From Posidonia oceanica (taxonomy: Eukaryota > Streptophyta > Magnoliopsida > Alismatales > Posidoniaceae), in the NCBI GenBank assembly GCA_037176725.1, contig JAZBRS010000023.1:30313001-30377000 (forward strand): a DNA stretch of 64,000 bases, read 5' to 3'. The notes under the pieces are model-generated. The model had not been told where the DNA came from and made no database searches. It worked only from the letters and a program-made list of their open reading frames with translations. Within the stretch, counting starts at the first letter, position 1; the number at the start of each line of letters is the position of its first letter. Both the position numbers and the translations under genes were made by a program. Of this stretch, positions 22,049 through 33,312 are shown piece after piece.

Positions 22049-23721
22049 AGGCCAGAGCTGTTTCTCTAGAGTGGGTTGTTCTGAGTCCCTGAAGACTATA
22101 TTTCTCCGCTCATATTCCTTGATAATTTTCCAGGCTAGCTCGAAGGGATCTGTCCCACCATTTTGCTCTTGGGATTGACCTTCTCCTGGGAGGAAATTGA
22201 AGCACCTGAGGAGTTATAGGTCATTCGTCTCGCTTTCTTCGTCTGGTATTACCTCTATCAGGAACTCCCATTCTATGGATCCCTGTTCAGAGCACACCTC
22301 GATGTCATTGCTTTCCGCAATGGAGGAAGCCAGCGCCGGTTCTGATTCAGTTAGGCACATGGTGACGGTCTCGGCCTCAGCTGGACTGCCTTCTGCCTCC
22401 AGGTGCCCCACCAGGTGATTAGGTAGAGGGTTCTGGTGTATCTGCAACTTGTGTTGTCCCGTCCTGGCCTCTTTTAATCTATCTTTGAGGGTCGACCACA
22501 TTATTTCTCCCTTATCATTTAGATCATATATTCGATCTTTTAACACATAACATTCTTCAAGTGTGTGCCCGTTGTTCTAGTGGTATGCACAGTACTTGGA
22601 CATGTTTGTGTTGGGAGCGTTTGGCTTTGGCACTGGGAGTTGTAAGTCCCCACTTTCGACCAGCATCCTGAAGATGTCTGGGATCGTCTCTGGAAGTGGT
22701 GGGTAGCTCTATCTCCTTGGTCCTCTAGGTGCCTGAAGAGGAGGAACATTGTGGTAGTCCCTCTGCCCTTGCGATGGCGCTTTGTATTGATTGTTGTTCT
22801 GCCCCTGTTGGGCATTCACTGGGGAATTAGAGTGCTAGGGTTGGAATTGTTGGAATGGTTGTCTCTACTGTTCCATTTGATATTGAGGCTGCTGGAAGTG
22901 TTGCCCTTTCCATCCCCTTTGATGCTGCGTGGTCAGCTGTGCTATGTTGCCAGTGACACCTTCTATTGTATGCCCCGCAGTCTTCTTCCAGCTTTTTGCT
23001 TCGAGCTCTAGGAATGGCAGCTCTTCTCTGTTCCGCATTACCTTGGTGGCCCGTTCATATAACTGTGGATAGGTGTGGAAGTCACCTACCAACAGTCCAG
23101 CTCTGAGTGCTCCCGTGGTATTTCTTGTGATTATCTCCACGGCTTGGCCTTCAGGTATGTAGCACTCTGACCTAGCGGCCATGTCCCTCCACCGGCTAGC
23201 GAAGGTGACGAAGTCCTCATTTGACCTCATCCTCTCAGCTGTGAGGTCGCCTGTAGTGGGTTTGTGTGGCACCCGGTGACTGTACTGATTTAGAAATTTC
23301 TCTTCAATTATCCTAAAATCCTGGAGATCATAGGAAGTCAAGGTGTCAAACCACTTTAAAGCTTCTCCCTCAAGCGTCTTGAAGAAGAGGTATGCAGTGA
23401 GCCCAGCGTCATAACGGTATGGCAGAGTATCCATAGTGAAGGCAGCTATGTGATTCCTAGGATCCTCTGTACCGTTATATCTCCTCATCTTTGGCATTTT
23501 AAACCCTGGGGGAAGGGTAAAGTGAGGGAACTTAAAGATGTCGTAGCCTATGGGTGTCTTTGAAGTGACTCCGGCCTCTGTTACTGCTTCGGCGATCAAC
23601 CTCTTAAGATCAGTCCTTGGTGCAGCGTAGTGCCCTTGGCTCGGGTGCTGGTGTGTCTGTGGGAATGGTGGTAGTGATGGGTTATGTTGTGGGGGAAAGA
23701 GGGACGATTGGGGTCGTGTAG
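22049..23721 (-). pseudogene. Element A gag, C-terminal two thirds
   Basis: Minus-strand gag after the L2 insertion. The capsid-like retrotransposon gag domain (FTLPPGFKMPKMRRYNGTEDPRNH through the EGEALKWFDTL block and YIPEGQAVEI) occupies about 23050-23600. A Gln/Pro-rich linker is followed by a zinc-knuckle variant of the form CX2HX4HX4C (YCAYH.NNGHTLEEC, about 22550-22600). Stops of the CAG-to-TAG kind interrupt the linker and the knuckle. An acidic tail leads in frame into the first protease, so gag and protease share one frame. The nucleic-acid-binding and shell roles are family knowledge. Confidence 0.9.
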
Positions 23722-23726
23722 GGTAG
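23722..23726. other. Target site duplication of solo LTR L2 (left)
   Basis: GGTAG here, GATAG at 29755-29759 (one mismatch). Removing L2 and one copy restores the Tyr/Pro-rich gag frame of A (TPYYPTRPQ). Confidence 0.88.
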
Positions 23727-26700
23727 TGTTGACACCCCATTTTGACAGGCTTGAATCAATTGGAACCCTCTGGTGGCTTCTGGATCCAAATCTAGGTCCA
23801 AACCTACACATTCCTTTTCATCCTTCTTTCCAAAACAAGCCCAAACTTAACCTAGAATCACACCCCTTTCCCAAGCCCAAAAACTACCCAAAAACCATAG
23901 GAAAACTCACCATTCCCAACTTAGCAAACTTACCCAAAAACCCTCAAATTTTCAAACCAAAACCACTCCCAAAAAGTCCTAGAAAACCTAGGTAAAACTA
24001 CCCTTTTTCTACACCTCAAAACCCTTCCAAAACTTTTCCAAAACCAAACCCAAACCCTAGGTCCAACACTAGACACTCTAGGCTACACACTCCGCAATTT
24101 TCATCTATTTTCTAAACCCCTAACCCCTTTATTTCACCAAATTATCCTTTTCTCTCTCCTAGATTATTCTTTTCTCTCTCCTCTCTCTCTCCTGATTATC
24201 CTCCTCCTTTTCACTCCCTTTCCTCTCTTCTCCTTGCCTGGCTGTGGGCCCCCCTTGTGCATCTATCTCTTCTGAATTTTATTTGTATTTTTATCTTATT
24301 TTTAGCATTTTCTTTGACTTTCAAAAAATTGTTTTCTTTCAACTCTTCCTTTTCCTCTTTACTTCTTCATTTCTCCTTTTCCTTCTTCCTTTTTCTTTTC
24401 TTTTCCTCTCTTCTACTAAATCTTCAAAAAACCCTTAAAAATCTCTAAAACTCTGAAACAAAAGGAAAAAAAATCAAAACCCTAAGAAAAATAATTAAAA
24501 ACATTAAACAAACAATTAAAAAACAAAAGCCTAACTAAATCAAACTAAAACTAAAAACTAAGAATGCAACTTAAAAAATGCAAAACAAACAAAAAGAAAA
24601 TGCTGTAAAATCAAGGAAAAAACCAAAATGTAATCAAAACAAGCAAAAGGAAAAAAAAACCTACTCAAAACAATCAAAAAACAAATCCTAAAAGGAAAGA
24701 AAACAATTAAAAAATGCTAAGGCAAGCAATTAAGAAAAAAAAAACTTAACTTAACAATCCTAAAAAGAAGCAATTTGAAAACCTAATTAAAAAGAAAAAA
24801 CAAACAATCAAAAATCTAAAAACACTTAATTAAAAACTTAACAAGAAAACTTAACTAAAAAATATTAAAAGAACTTAACAAACAAAATTAAAAAACAAAT
24901 CAAAGAAGACTTGAGAAAAAAAGATTAAAATCAAAAATCTAAAACTCACCCTAATTAATTTAAAAACAAACTTTAAGAAATCCTAATTAACATCTCAAAT
25001 ACTTAACAAGAAAAACATAATTAAAAAACAATTTAAAAAACTTAACAAACATTTAAACAAAATCAAAAACAATTTAAAGCAAAGAAAACCCTAAAAACCC
25101 TAATCAAAACTAAATCTCTTTAATCCTAATTAACTAATTAAAAAACGACCATTAAAAACACTAATCTAAAAATCCTAACTTAAAAAACCACCTTAAAAAC
25201 ATTTTCAAATCTTTTTTATTTTTATTTCTGTTTTATTTTTCTTTCCCTTTTTCTCCTTCCTTCCCCTTTCTTCCTTTCTTCCTTTCTTTTTATTTTTCTT
25301 TCCTTTTTCCTTGGCCCAGTCCGGCCCATTCCACCCTTCCTCTTCCCCTCCTTTCTTCTTTCTTTTTTTCTTTTTTTCGTGCGCAGCTGGGCCCACGCAT
25401 TCCTCCTCCTCTTCCCTCCTTCTTCTCATTCTTCTTCCTCAGATCTTCTCCCGCCAGCCAACTCCCTCCATCCTCTTCAAATTCGATTTCTCCTTCCCTC
25501 CCGATCACCATCAGCTCCAGCTCATCTCCACCTCTCTCGTATCTCAGCAGCTTCTCCGGGGGCAATTAATGCCCGTCGCCTCTGGTCGTCCTTCGCTGCT
25601 GCCAGCTGCTGCTCCCACCGGTGGAAGTTTGAATTCCATTACGCGCTTCACTCCTCGATCCAGCCCTGATAAAAACCTCAGCTCCACTCCTCCTTGATCG
25701 CCCTTTTCGTCTTCCAAAGAGAGTGAGAGAATCCAGAGCAGAGAGCACCCAAAACTCCCTCCCTCTTCCACTAGAATTCAGCATTCTTCTTCCTCTTCTT
25801 CTCCACCCAAATCAGAGCACCCAACTCCCTTCAAACCACCTCCAATTTCCTCCCCAAATTCACCCAGACCACTACCATTACAGCCCTCCATTCAGCACCC
25901 AAATCTGCCCTGCAACCACCCCTCAGTTCCTCAAAAATCCAAGACAGAACCCATTACCTCCACCTTCCAGAATTCCCTCCCATTCCGTCCCCAGAATTCC
26001 TCCAAACTCCGTCCAGAAACTCACCTAAACTCTACCTTCCAGACCCACCAAACCATTAACCTTCCCTCTCCCCATAGCCGGAGTTCTCCACAACAAACAC
26101 TTAGCACATTCTTTGCCAGAAATCAACCCGACGACCATACTTCCTCTCCAGGCCTCCACCAGCCTTCCTGAGCACCCGCACACGCTCACAAAGCCACCAG
26201 AAGTTCGCCGGCATCCTCCAATTGATCCAGAAGGTAGCAAACACCTTCACCCACCTCCGGCTGCTTCTTGAGCACCCACTGGAGCCAAATCCTGCTCCGG
26301 CCTTCGAAGCTTTGCTTCGAACGTCCAGAAAGCACCGGAGTACTCCACTGATCCGTTCCCACTGCTCTCGGGCCAACGACGACGTCTGCAACCTCCGGAC
26401 GACCTCCGCCGGCAAGCTCTGAATCACCTGACGTCGGGGGGACGACCCAGCCTGCAAAAAAGGTGCCACTCTTTCCTTGTAGCTTAATTTTCTCCCTCTC
26501 GTGCTTTTCCAGCCATTAGATTAGGCTTTCTCCCCCTCCTCCGCCAAGTCGTCGCCGCCGCTTCTTCGTCTTCTCCGGCGTGCCCGCGACTGGAAACACC
26601 GCTCCGCGAGTAGAACCAGCTTCCGTCGATCGCCCGCGTACCGCACGGACTCCAGCAGCTCTCTGGTAGCCTCAGAATGCCCCACCGACGCGCCGAACGT

Positions 26701-28658
26701 CCAATCAACCCTCCTCTGGACCGCAGAGCTCCGTCCAGCTCTCCGGCCTACTCCAGGCAGCACCAAGCCACGCTGACGCTACCCCGAGGTCCACCAGCCT
26801 CCGGTGAAGCTCGCCCGCCGGTCTACGCCGCCTCAGCCTCCCTTCTCCGGCGTCCATGGCGACTGGTAGCTTTTGCTACAGTGACTATGGCTGCTGTGAT
26901 TTTACTGTGCTCTTATTTTCCATTAGCATGCAAATTTTACCACAAATTGCATTTTTGGTTCCTGTTTTTAGTTTATTACATTCCAGTCCAGCTATCGTTT
27001 ATGATTCATTTAATTCTGAATTTAAAGCTTATTAAATTGCATGAAAAACATAAAAAGCTGTCTAATTGCATGTTAGTCCTCCTGCTATGTTTTCTTTTTA
27101 AGTTTATTTTAGTTTAGGCCCTGTAGTTTCTTATTTTTGCACTTCAGTCCTTTAATTGTTAATCTGATTTAATATTCCATTTTACCTTAGTAAATTGCAT
27201 TTTTCATCCTGTACTTCTCGTTATTTGCATTTTAGTCCTCTAATCTGTTAATTAATGCATTCATTTTTCATCTTTTCTTACTGCATTGCATTATTTCCCC
27301 CATGCATTTTAATTTTTGCATATAGGTCCTCCATATTCATGCACAGCATCTGTTTATTGCATTTTTTCCTTATAAAATTGCATTTTAGACCCTGCATATT
27401 TAAAAATTGCACATAGGTCCACTGTTAATGCACAGACCATTCAAAAATCACATTTTTCCTTAAAAAATTGCATTTTAGACCCTGCATATTTCAAAATTAC
27501 ACATAGGTCCTTTGCATGTTTATAAAACTCATTTAAATGCATTTTTTCCTTATAAAATTGCATTTTAGACCCTACATATTTAAAATTACACATAGGTCCT
27601 CTGTTTGCATTCACAGACCATTTAAGACCACATTTTTGCCTATAAAATTGCATTTCAACCCCTGCATGTTTTAAAATTGCGTGTTAATCCTCCACATGAT
27701 TTCAAAACTTATTCTAATGCATGTTTACCTTATAAAATTGCATTTTAAACCCTACATTTTGCAAAATTACACTCAGACCCTCCAGTTTTCAAAAATCTTG
27801 CATATAAACCCCTAATTTTTCAAAATCTTTGCATTTAGGTCCCACTTTTTTCAAAACTTGCACATAAGCTCCCAAGTTTTCTGAAAAGTCATTCTTAGGT
27901 CCTTTTCTTGCATTCCTACATGCATTGCACTCATGCATCTTTGCATTTGGCATTCTTGCACACACTTAAGCACACTTAGCTCCCATTTACATGGGAGGAC
28001 CTGTTTTGCACATCCCTAGGACCTCCTGTACACCTAGATCCATTCTTCTCCCTTGTTCTGGCCCCTCTGCCTTGAAGCTTGGATATCTTTTGATCTAGCC
28101 GTCGGATCTTCTCAACCAAGCTACCTGGACGACCCCGGCGGAGCACTCTTCAGCATGGACCAAGCGTTTCTCAGATCAGGCTTCAGATTTCCAAGGTAAG
28201 TCCTTCTGAACCCCTGCACAACATTCATTTGCACACCATTTGCATTGCAAGCATTGTTTTTGCTTCCTGATTTCTCAAGCATGTAGATTAGGACTCCCTC
28301 TTCCTGTCTATCGACTCCGTCTCCTCTTTTCGCGTACTCTCAGTGTCTTGTGTTGCGTTTCCCCTGGATTCACCACTAATTGCGACTTCCTTCTCCCTTT
28401 TCCACGATCCGATCGCATCGTGAGCTTTTGGCAGCGTGCGAGACACATCGTGGGACACTTTGGTGGGAAATTGTCGCAGAATAGTGGTAATCCCTCCACT
28501 TGCTTCTCTTCCCTTTTGTAGGTCTTCACACCTACTCTGCACGGTCCTTAAACAGCATTCGTTCTCATGCTTACGCTGTTTGCCTCCCCTTTGCTTCTCT
28601 TGCTCATTTTCTTTGCATCTGCATCTGCATGGCTTTACAGATGTTTCATCTCGCTTTG

Positions 28659-29065
28659 TTTTGGCACCGTTTTGCGTGCCCGCTCTGTCTTTGGCACCGT
28701 TTTGCGTGTCCGCTTTCTTTTTAACACCGTTTTGCATGCCTGCTCTGTCTTTGGCATCGTTTTGCGTGTCCGCTTTCTTTGGCACCGTTTTGTGTGTCCG
28801 CCTTGTTTTTTGGCACCGTTTTGCATGCCTGCTCCGTCTTTGGCACCGTTTCGCGTGCTGCTTCTATTTTTCGCACCGTCTTGCGTGTTGGCTTTGTCTT
28901 CTGCACCGTTTCACGTGCCATTTCTGTTTCTTGCACCGTTTTGCGTGCCGCTCTTGTTTCTTGCACCATTTCGAGTGCCGTTTTGTTTTCTCGCACCGTT
29001 TTGCGTGCCAATCTTGTTTTCTTGCACCGTTTCGCATGCCGTTTCCGTTTCTCACATCGTTTTGC
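28659..29065 (+). repeat. GGCACC-N8-GTGCC tandem array in L2 (about 14 units)
   Basis: About 14 units of close to 30 bp (for example TTTGGCACCGTTTTGCGTGC followed by a pyrimidine-rich spacer), more regular than in L1. Because the unit is near a multiple of three, it yields long artefactual open frames on both strands. Confidence 0.9.
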
Positions 29066-29360
29066 ATGTTTTATGCTGTTTTCTCTTGCATGCCGCTGGC
29101 ATTGCTTGGTTTTACCGCCGTTTTGCTTTTTCGCTTGCATTTGCATATAGGGCAGTGATGCTTACTGCCTGGAGTTCTCACGAGCCAGGTTTCGACCGGT
29201 TCGGAACACAGACAGCGTTGCTGAGTACTTAGATTGCACGTTTACTTTCCTGCATTGCATCCCACTACTTAGAGCACACCTTTGAGCATTCATTTAGGCA
29301 TTCATTGGCATTTAGACATTCAAACCTGCATTTTCCTGCGTATGCGAGCGTAAGCCTAGA

Positions 29361-29428
29361 AAGATTGATTCTCGGGCATGTCGGGGGTGCCTAACACCTT
29401 CCCCGCACGTAACAGGAGTCCTTGCCCA
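29361..29428 (+). promoter_or_regulatory. Conserved LTR 3' block in L2
   Basis: Same block as in L1, C and D, including GGGGGTGCCTAACACCTTCC and AACAGGAGTCCTTGCCC. Preceded at about 29155-29230 by a second shared stretch starting at GTGATGCTTACTGCCTGGAG. Confidence 0.7.
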
Positions 29429-29754
29429 GTCTTTTGGCCCGCAATGACCATATTGCCCTTATCCTAGACGTGAGTCATATCATTTGCATTTGTTTTCCTT
29501 TGCATTGCACCCTTTGCTTGGTTTTGCGTGTTAACTCGCGCATTTCCTCCGGTTTTCCTTGTCTCCCGATAATAGACACGGTGGCGACTTTGAATTATCT
29601 TATCTTCTTCTTTTCTTATCTTTTCTCCTCTGTTTTAAGTGTTTTCGAGTTGAGCCCTCCTCGGACATAGCCGCTTATAGTGAGCCTGATTCCGATCGGT
29701 GCACGCGAGCTTCCGATAGTGTGCATGGACGATCTGAACACCGGGATTACTACA

Positions 29755-29759
29755 GATAG
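29755..29759. other. Target site duplication of solo LTR L2 (right)
   Basis: GATAG, one mismatch from 23722-23726. Confidence 0.85.
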
Positions 29760-30382
29760 TAAGGTGTGTTAATAGGAGGTTGTTGTGGATGGAAGAATGA
29801 TGGTGGAGGTGGAGTGGGGTAGTATGGCGTGTTAGCGGGAGGTTATGGTAGGTATGGGGTTGGATATGGCGGAGTTGGATGGATATAAGGGTAGGTGGGC
29901 GTCGTGTGGTATGGTGGATAAGAACCTTGGTTAGGGAAAGTAGGGTTAGGTATGGCATGTGTATAGACTGGTGTATGGAATAGGTGGTTGTGGTGTTCTT
30001 GGAGGGTGGAGGTTTGCGGACTTGTGTGCGCGAAATGTTGTTGAGCCAAGGATTGCCGGACTTCGTAGGTCTCCTCCTCGATTGGATAGGAGGTAGTCAC
30101 AACGGGAGGCACAACGTTAGAAATTGGCTCGGGACGTGTGAACTCGGGCGGGACGTTCATTGCTCGGGACTGGTCCGCCTCCCCTCCTTCTTCATTTGCA
30201 TCAGTGTGGTAATCGAAGTGGATGGAGGCGTGTGGGAATCTTCGCCGGCCGGTGGCTCGTGGGAAGCCAGGGGTTCCTGGCCCTTCCATCTGTGAGGTTG
30301 AGCCTCTGAAGAAAGACCCATCCAGGCCTAGGCCTTGCTGTGCCATGGAGGTAGAGGTTGAAGACGTGCTCATGTGCTCCAT
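29760..30382 (-). pseudogene. Element A gag, N-terminal part
   Basis: Starts at the ATG at 30382 on the minus strand (MEHMSTSSTS...). The first 100 residues are Ser/Gly- and charge-rich; the rest is dominated by Tyr, Pro, Thr and His (PPYHTTPTYPYIHPTPPYP). The L2 insertion ends it, and the frame resumes at 23721. The equivalent N-terminus of B is missing because A itself was inserted there. No domain is recognised in this part; disordered N-terminal gag extensions are usual in the Tat/Ogre group. Confidence 0.78.
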
Positions 30383-31768
30383 TTTCCTTTTCTTTTCTTT
30401 TTTGCTTTTGCTTTTCTTTTTTTTTCTTCTTTGCTTTTTTTTTTTTTGCTTTTTCCTTTTTTTTCGCTTTTGTCTTTTCTTTTTGTTTTTTTTTTTGCTT
30501 TTGCCTTTCTAGACTATTACAGAAGATAAAAAGAAATTACAGACTCAAGGAACACTAATTAATACAGACTCGATGGAATTTTAAAAAATCAACAGACATT
30601 GAAACAGTTTGAGCTTACAACCTGATGAACAGTGATATATATAATCCCTGCAATCAAGGCACTGAAACGTAAGGTCCCCTGTAGTCGCCTGTTTTACACG
30701 CGACCAGACAAATTGCCGATTTCACCGGTGACTCAGGGAAGCGCCTTCTGAATAGGCGGCTACGCCTCTTGTTCAGTCAGCAGCCCAGGTCTATCTTGGA
30801 CAGACCACACAACAGTCAAGAACGAAAATAAGAATATGTTTCAAACAGTGCGTTGATTTTACTTGTTTAAATGTTTAATTAATGGATTGATTAATCAAAC
30901 CTGCGTGAGTCACAAGTAACTGGGATTGGTTGGCTTTAAGGTACTCCTCCTTGACCTTCTCTAGGGTCCACCAAGAGGGGCCTAGATGGGGGGCTTATCT
31001 CTCTAAAGAGGGACCCTCCACCTAGGATTCTGTCCTTAGGCTCGGTACTTAACAAACCATAAAGCAGGAAGTAAACACGAAATACTAAAGCGTAAAGTAT
31101 CTACCAAGTTTCACTATTGGCTCAGGGAGAGAGGGGAGCCAACAACAATACTTGGGACACCTTGAGATCTTGATCTAACTATTGCAGTTAACACTGAGTA
31201 TGGGAGAACGACTTGCACTGGCTCGGGTTCGCTCAGGTTTACTGTTCTAGCTAGAGGAAGACTTCCTCAAGGAACTTCCACTTTAATATTAAACAATTAG
31301 TTTCCACCTTAAGGGTGGACACAAGCAAATCTAAAAACTGTTAAAAAACTAAAACACAGTGGACATGGAGAGTTGTTTTTATTTTTTTTCTTCTTATGCT
31401 ACTGCAAATCTAAAAATACAACGCAACATACAGGAAGAAAAACCAAAGAGGCATGTAGTAAAAACGGACTGGTGGAGTCGTCCTCTGGAGGAGCGGCTAT
31501 GATAGGCGCTTCTAGGACAGGCGGCTCATAGCACAGTCTTCTAACCTTAGTAAAATAGCCCTAGCTATTGGAGCTTGGGATTTTACTGATGCTAGAAACA
31601 GAAAAAAAGAGAAAAGGTTTGGGGTATCGTGAAAACCTAAGCGTACGATTACCTGAACCCAAAACAAAACTACTCCTAAATCTATGAAAATGATGGAAAG
31701 GAAGGGAGGAATTGACTCACGTAGCACGGGGGTTGGCTAAAGCCGGGTCCCACCGTGATCACCACTTC
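30383..31768 (-). other. Element A 5' leader between LTR and gag
   Basis: About 1.4 kb untranslated leader. Read on the minus strand, the last 130 bp before the gag ATG (30383-30510) are almost pure A/G with repeated AAAAGCAAAAG. AGTCGCC/GGCGGC-type palindromes occur at about 30681-30780 and 31468-31530. The primer binding site should lie just left of 31769, where the minus strand reads TGGTGATCACGGTGGGAC four bases after the LTR; I cannot assign its tRNA. Confidence 0.7.
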
Positions 31769-33312
31769 TGTCTATAGTGTTGAATTTTGGGGTGCATGAG
31801 GATGAAGATGCCGGCGCTTCCACGTACGTCGACAGCTTAGTTGTGATCGCCACTCGCCTTTGGGTAGACAAGACACCTGGGGGGAGATTATGATGATGTG
31901 GGTCCTCGGACCACTAGATCGACAGCAGGATGTCGTCTAGCGGCTTCCTTGTGCTACGTAAATTCCTTCCTTTCCTTCAAAACAAAACAACATATATCTA
32001 AATTAGCTTAAGTGTAGTAACAGAAATGAATGAAACGACATGACTAAAAGAAAACAAATACTGACTGAGGATTGTTCGCCGCATGCATATGCTATGGGTC
32101 CTATGCTAGGGAATGTAAAGAAATGCAATAAGAAATTAGATTGGAGGAAGATACTCCCTTTCACCCTTATGCTATGTGCAGTGAGGTTGGAAGGAAGCAC
32201 GGTCGGAGCTCCGACGTAGCTGAAGATTCCTGGGATCGGAGGTAGAAGCTCAGGTTGGTAGCCTATTGGGGAGAGGAGATAGAGTTTCTGGATTGGAAAT
32301 CTAGCTCTCTGAAGGTGGCTCATAATTGACAGGGCTTTGCCTCTTTTGGAAATTCCTCTCTGGGGGGATTTCTCTCTCAAAAATTCCGGCCCTCAAACCA
32401 CTGGCCTAGGGGGTCTATTTATAGACTCTAGGGGTGTGGGGACGGTTGGAGTTCAGAAAATTCTAGAAAAGGTGGCAGTTAGGGTTAGTCGCCTGTTCAG
32501 CTGGCGACTAAGGCTAGCAACTGCTCAGCCAAAATGTGGAACGACCGGGAACAAGGCCACGACTGTTAGTCGCCGGTTAAGCTGGCGCCTATCGGTCGAG
32601 GGGGGAGTGGGAAATAACTATGGAAAAGCGGTTTAAAAGGAGCCACGATTGTTAGTCGCCGCATGGAGTGACGCCTAATGGTCAAGGATCGTGGAGAAGA
32701 CCGAGACGATTCTAGAACCGCTCAATCGCCTCATGAGCTGGCGCCTGAGGGTTGAGGGGATCGTGTGAAGCAACTGCTGCCCACGATCGCCCAATCGCCT
32801 TTCCAGGTGACGTCCACATGGGTCGCCTCCTCAAATGGCTTTTGACTGAGCTGCCTCCTCAGATGGCTTCTAGAGCAGTCGGGTGGCCAATGGGCAACGG
32901 CCCTAGTCGCCTCTTTAGGCGACAACTATCTGGGTCACCTCCCCAACTGGCTACTATCAAGCTTAGGTCATTTCTAGTCCTTTTCCTGGGTTTTTGTCAA
33001 TGGAAACAAGATAAAAGGCCAGGAAACTACAGATAGTCTATGAAATCAAGGAGGCATCTCTGTTAACTCAAATCTAGTTTTAAATCTGAGCAGAAGTGAA
33101 GGATACCTAGGGTACTTGGACTTGTTACGAGCCTAAGTGAGTTAGCTCTGCCACAGCCAACAACCTAGGTCTAGGTAGGCTCAATTGATGCCTTAAAGAA
33201 GTCAAGGAATATCCGGGAGATGTGTTATCAAAACTTAGGCACGAGATTTGGGGCGCCTCAAGGTTTCTATCCTCAGAAGAACCCTCAGAAATGCGAAAAT
33301 AGGATATCTACA
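31769..33312 (-). repeat. Element A 5' LTR (1544 bp, complete)
   Basis: On the minus strand runs from TGTAGATATCC at 33312 to CTATAGACA at 31769. The first 882 bp equal 1-882. It is inverted relative to the 3' LTR of B, so it cannot be B's 5' LTR. Contains the same AGTCGCC palindromes as the 3' LTR and a TATA box. Confidence 0.92.
32416..32423 (-). promoter_or_regulatory. TATA box in element A 5' LTR
   Basis: TATAAATA on the minus strand inside GAGTCTATAAATAGACC. B has TATAAAAAGG at the matching region of its LTR. It marks the likely U3-R boundary about 30 bp further along the minus strand. Confidence 0.65.

Larger units (their letters stand above)
23727..29754 (+). mobile_element. Giant solo LTR L2 (6.03 kb) inside element A
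   Basis: Begins TGTTGACACCCC and ends GGGATTACTACA, flanked by GGTAG/GATAG. It is colinear with L1 from end to end and lies in the same orientation, but it has its own target duplication and splits a different gene (gag). It is therefore an independent insertion and not the partner LTR of L1. Blocks: C-rich start, CT-rich, A-rich (about 24430-25190), CT-rich and GC-rich (about 25200-26860), a T-rich block of short TTTTGCATTT phrases (about 27200-27900), a GGCACC array, a conserved terminal block and the end. No internal element sequence and no credible gene. Confidence 0.92.
1..33312 (-). mobile_element. Element A: Tat/Ogre-type Ty3/gypsy retrotransposon
   Basis: Nearly complete minus-strand element bounded by two same-orientation LTRs (1-882, clipped by the window edge, and 31769-33312). 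Going leftward from the 5' LTR it holds a leader, gag, two retropepsin domains, a G-patch, RT, RNase H, archaeal-type RNase H and integrase, then a spacer, two antisense PMD-type genes and a polypurine tract at the 3' LTR. Removing solo LTRs L1 and L2 leaves about 18.8 kb of internal sequence. The second RNase H between the usual RNase H and integrase is diagnostic of the Tat clade. Its right end abuts codons of element B gag, so A was inserted into B. The flanking pentamer on the right is GGGAC; its partner lies outside the window. Confidence 0.93.

Noticed and set aside
11346..29754. L1 and L2 as the two LTRs of one 18-kb element
   Set aside because: Each has its own target duplication, and the sequence between them is minus-strand gag-pol of A whose reading frames resume across each LTR.
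31769..33312. LTR directly left of B gag as the 5' LTR of B
   Set aside because: It is inverted relative to the B 3' LTR and identical in orientation to 1-882. It abuts mid-gag codons of B, so it is the 5' LTR of A inserted in B.
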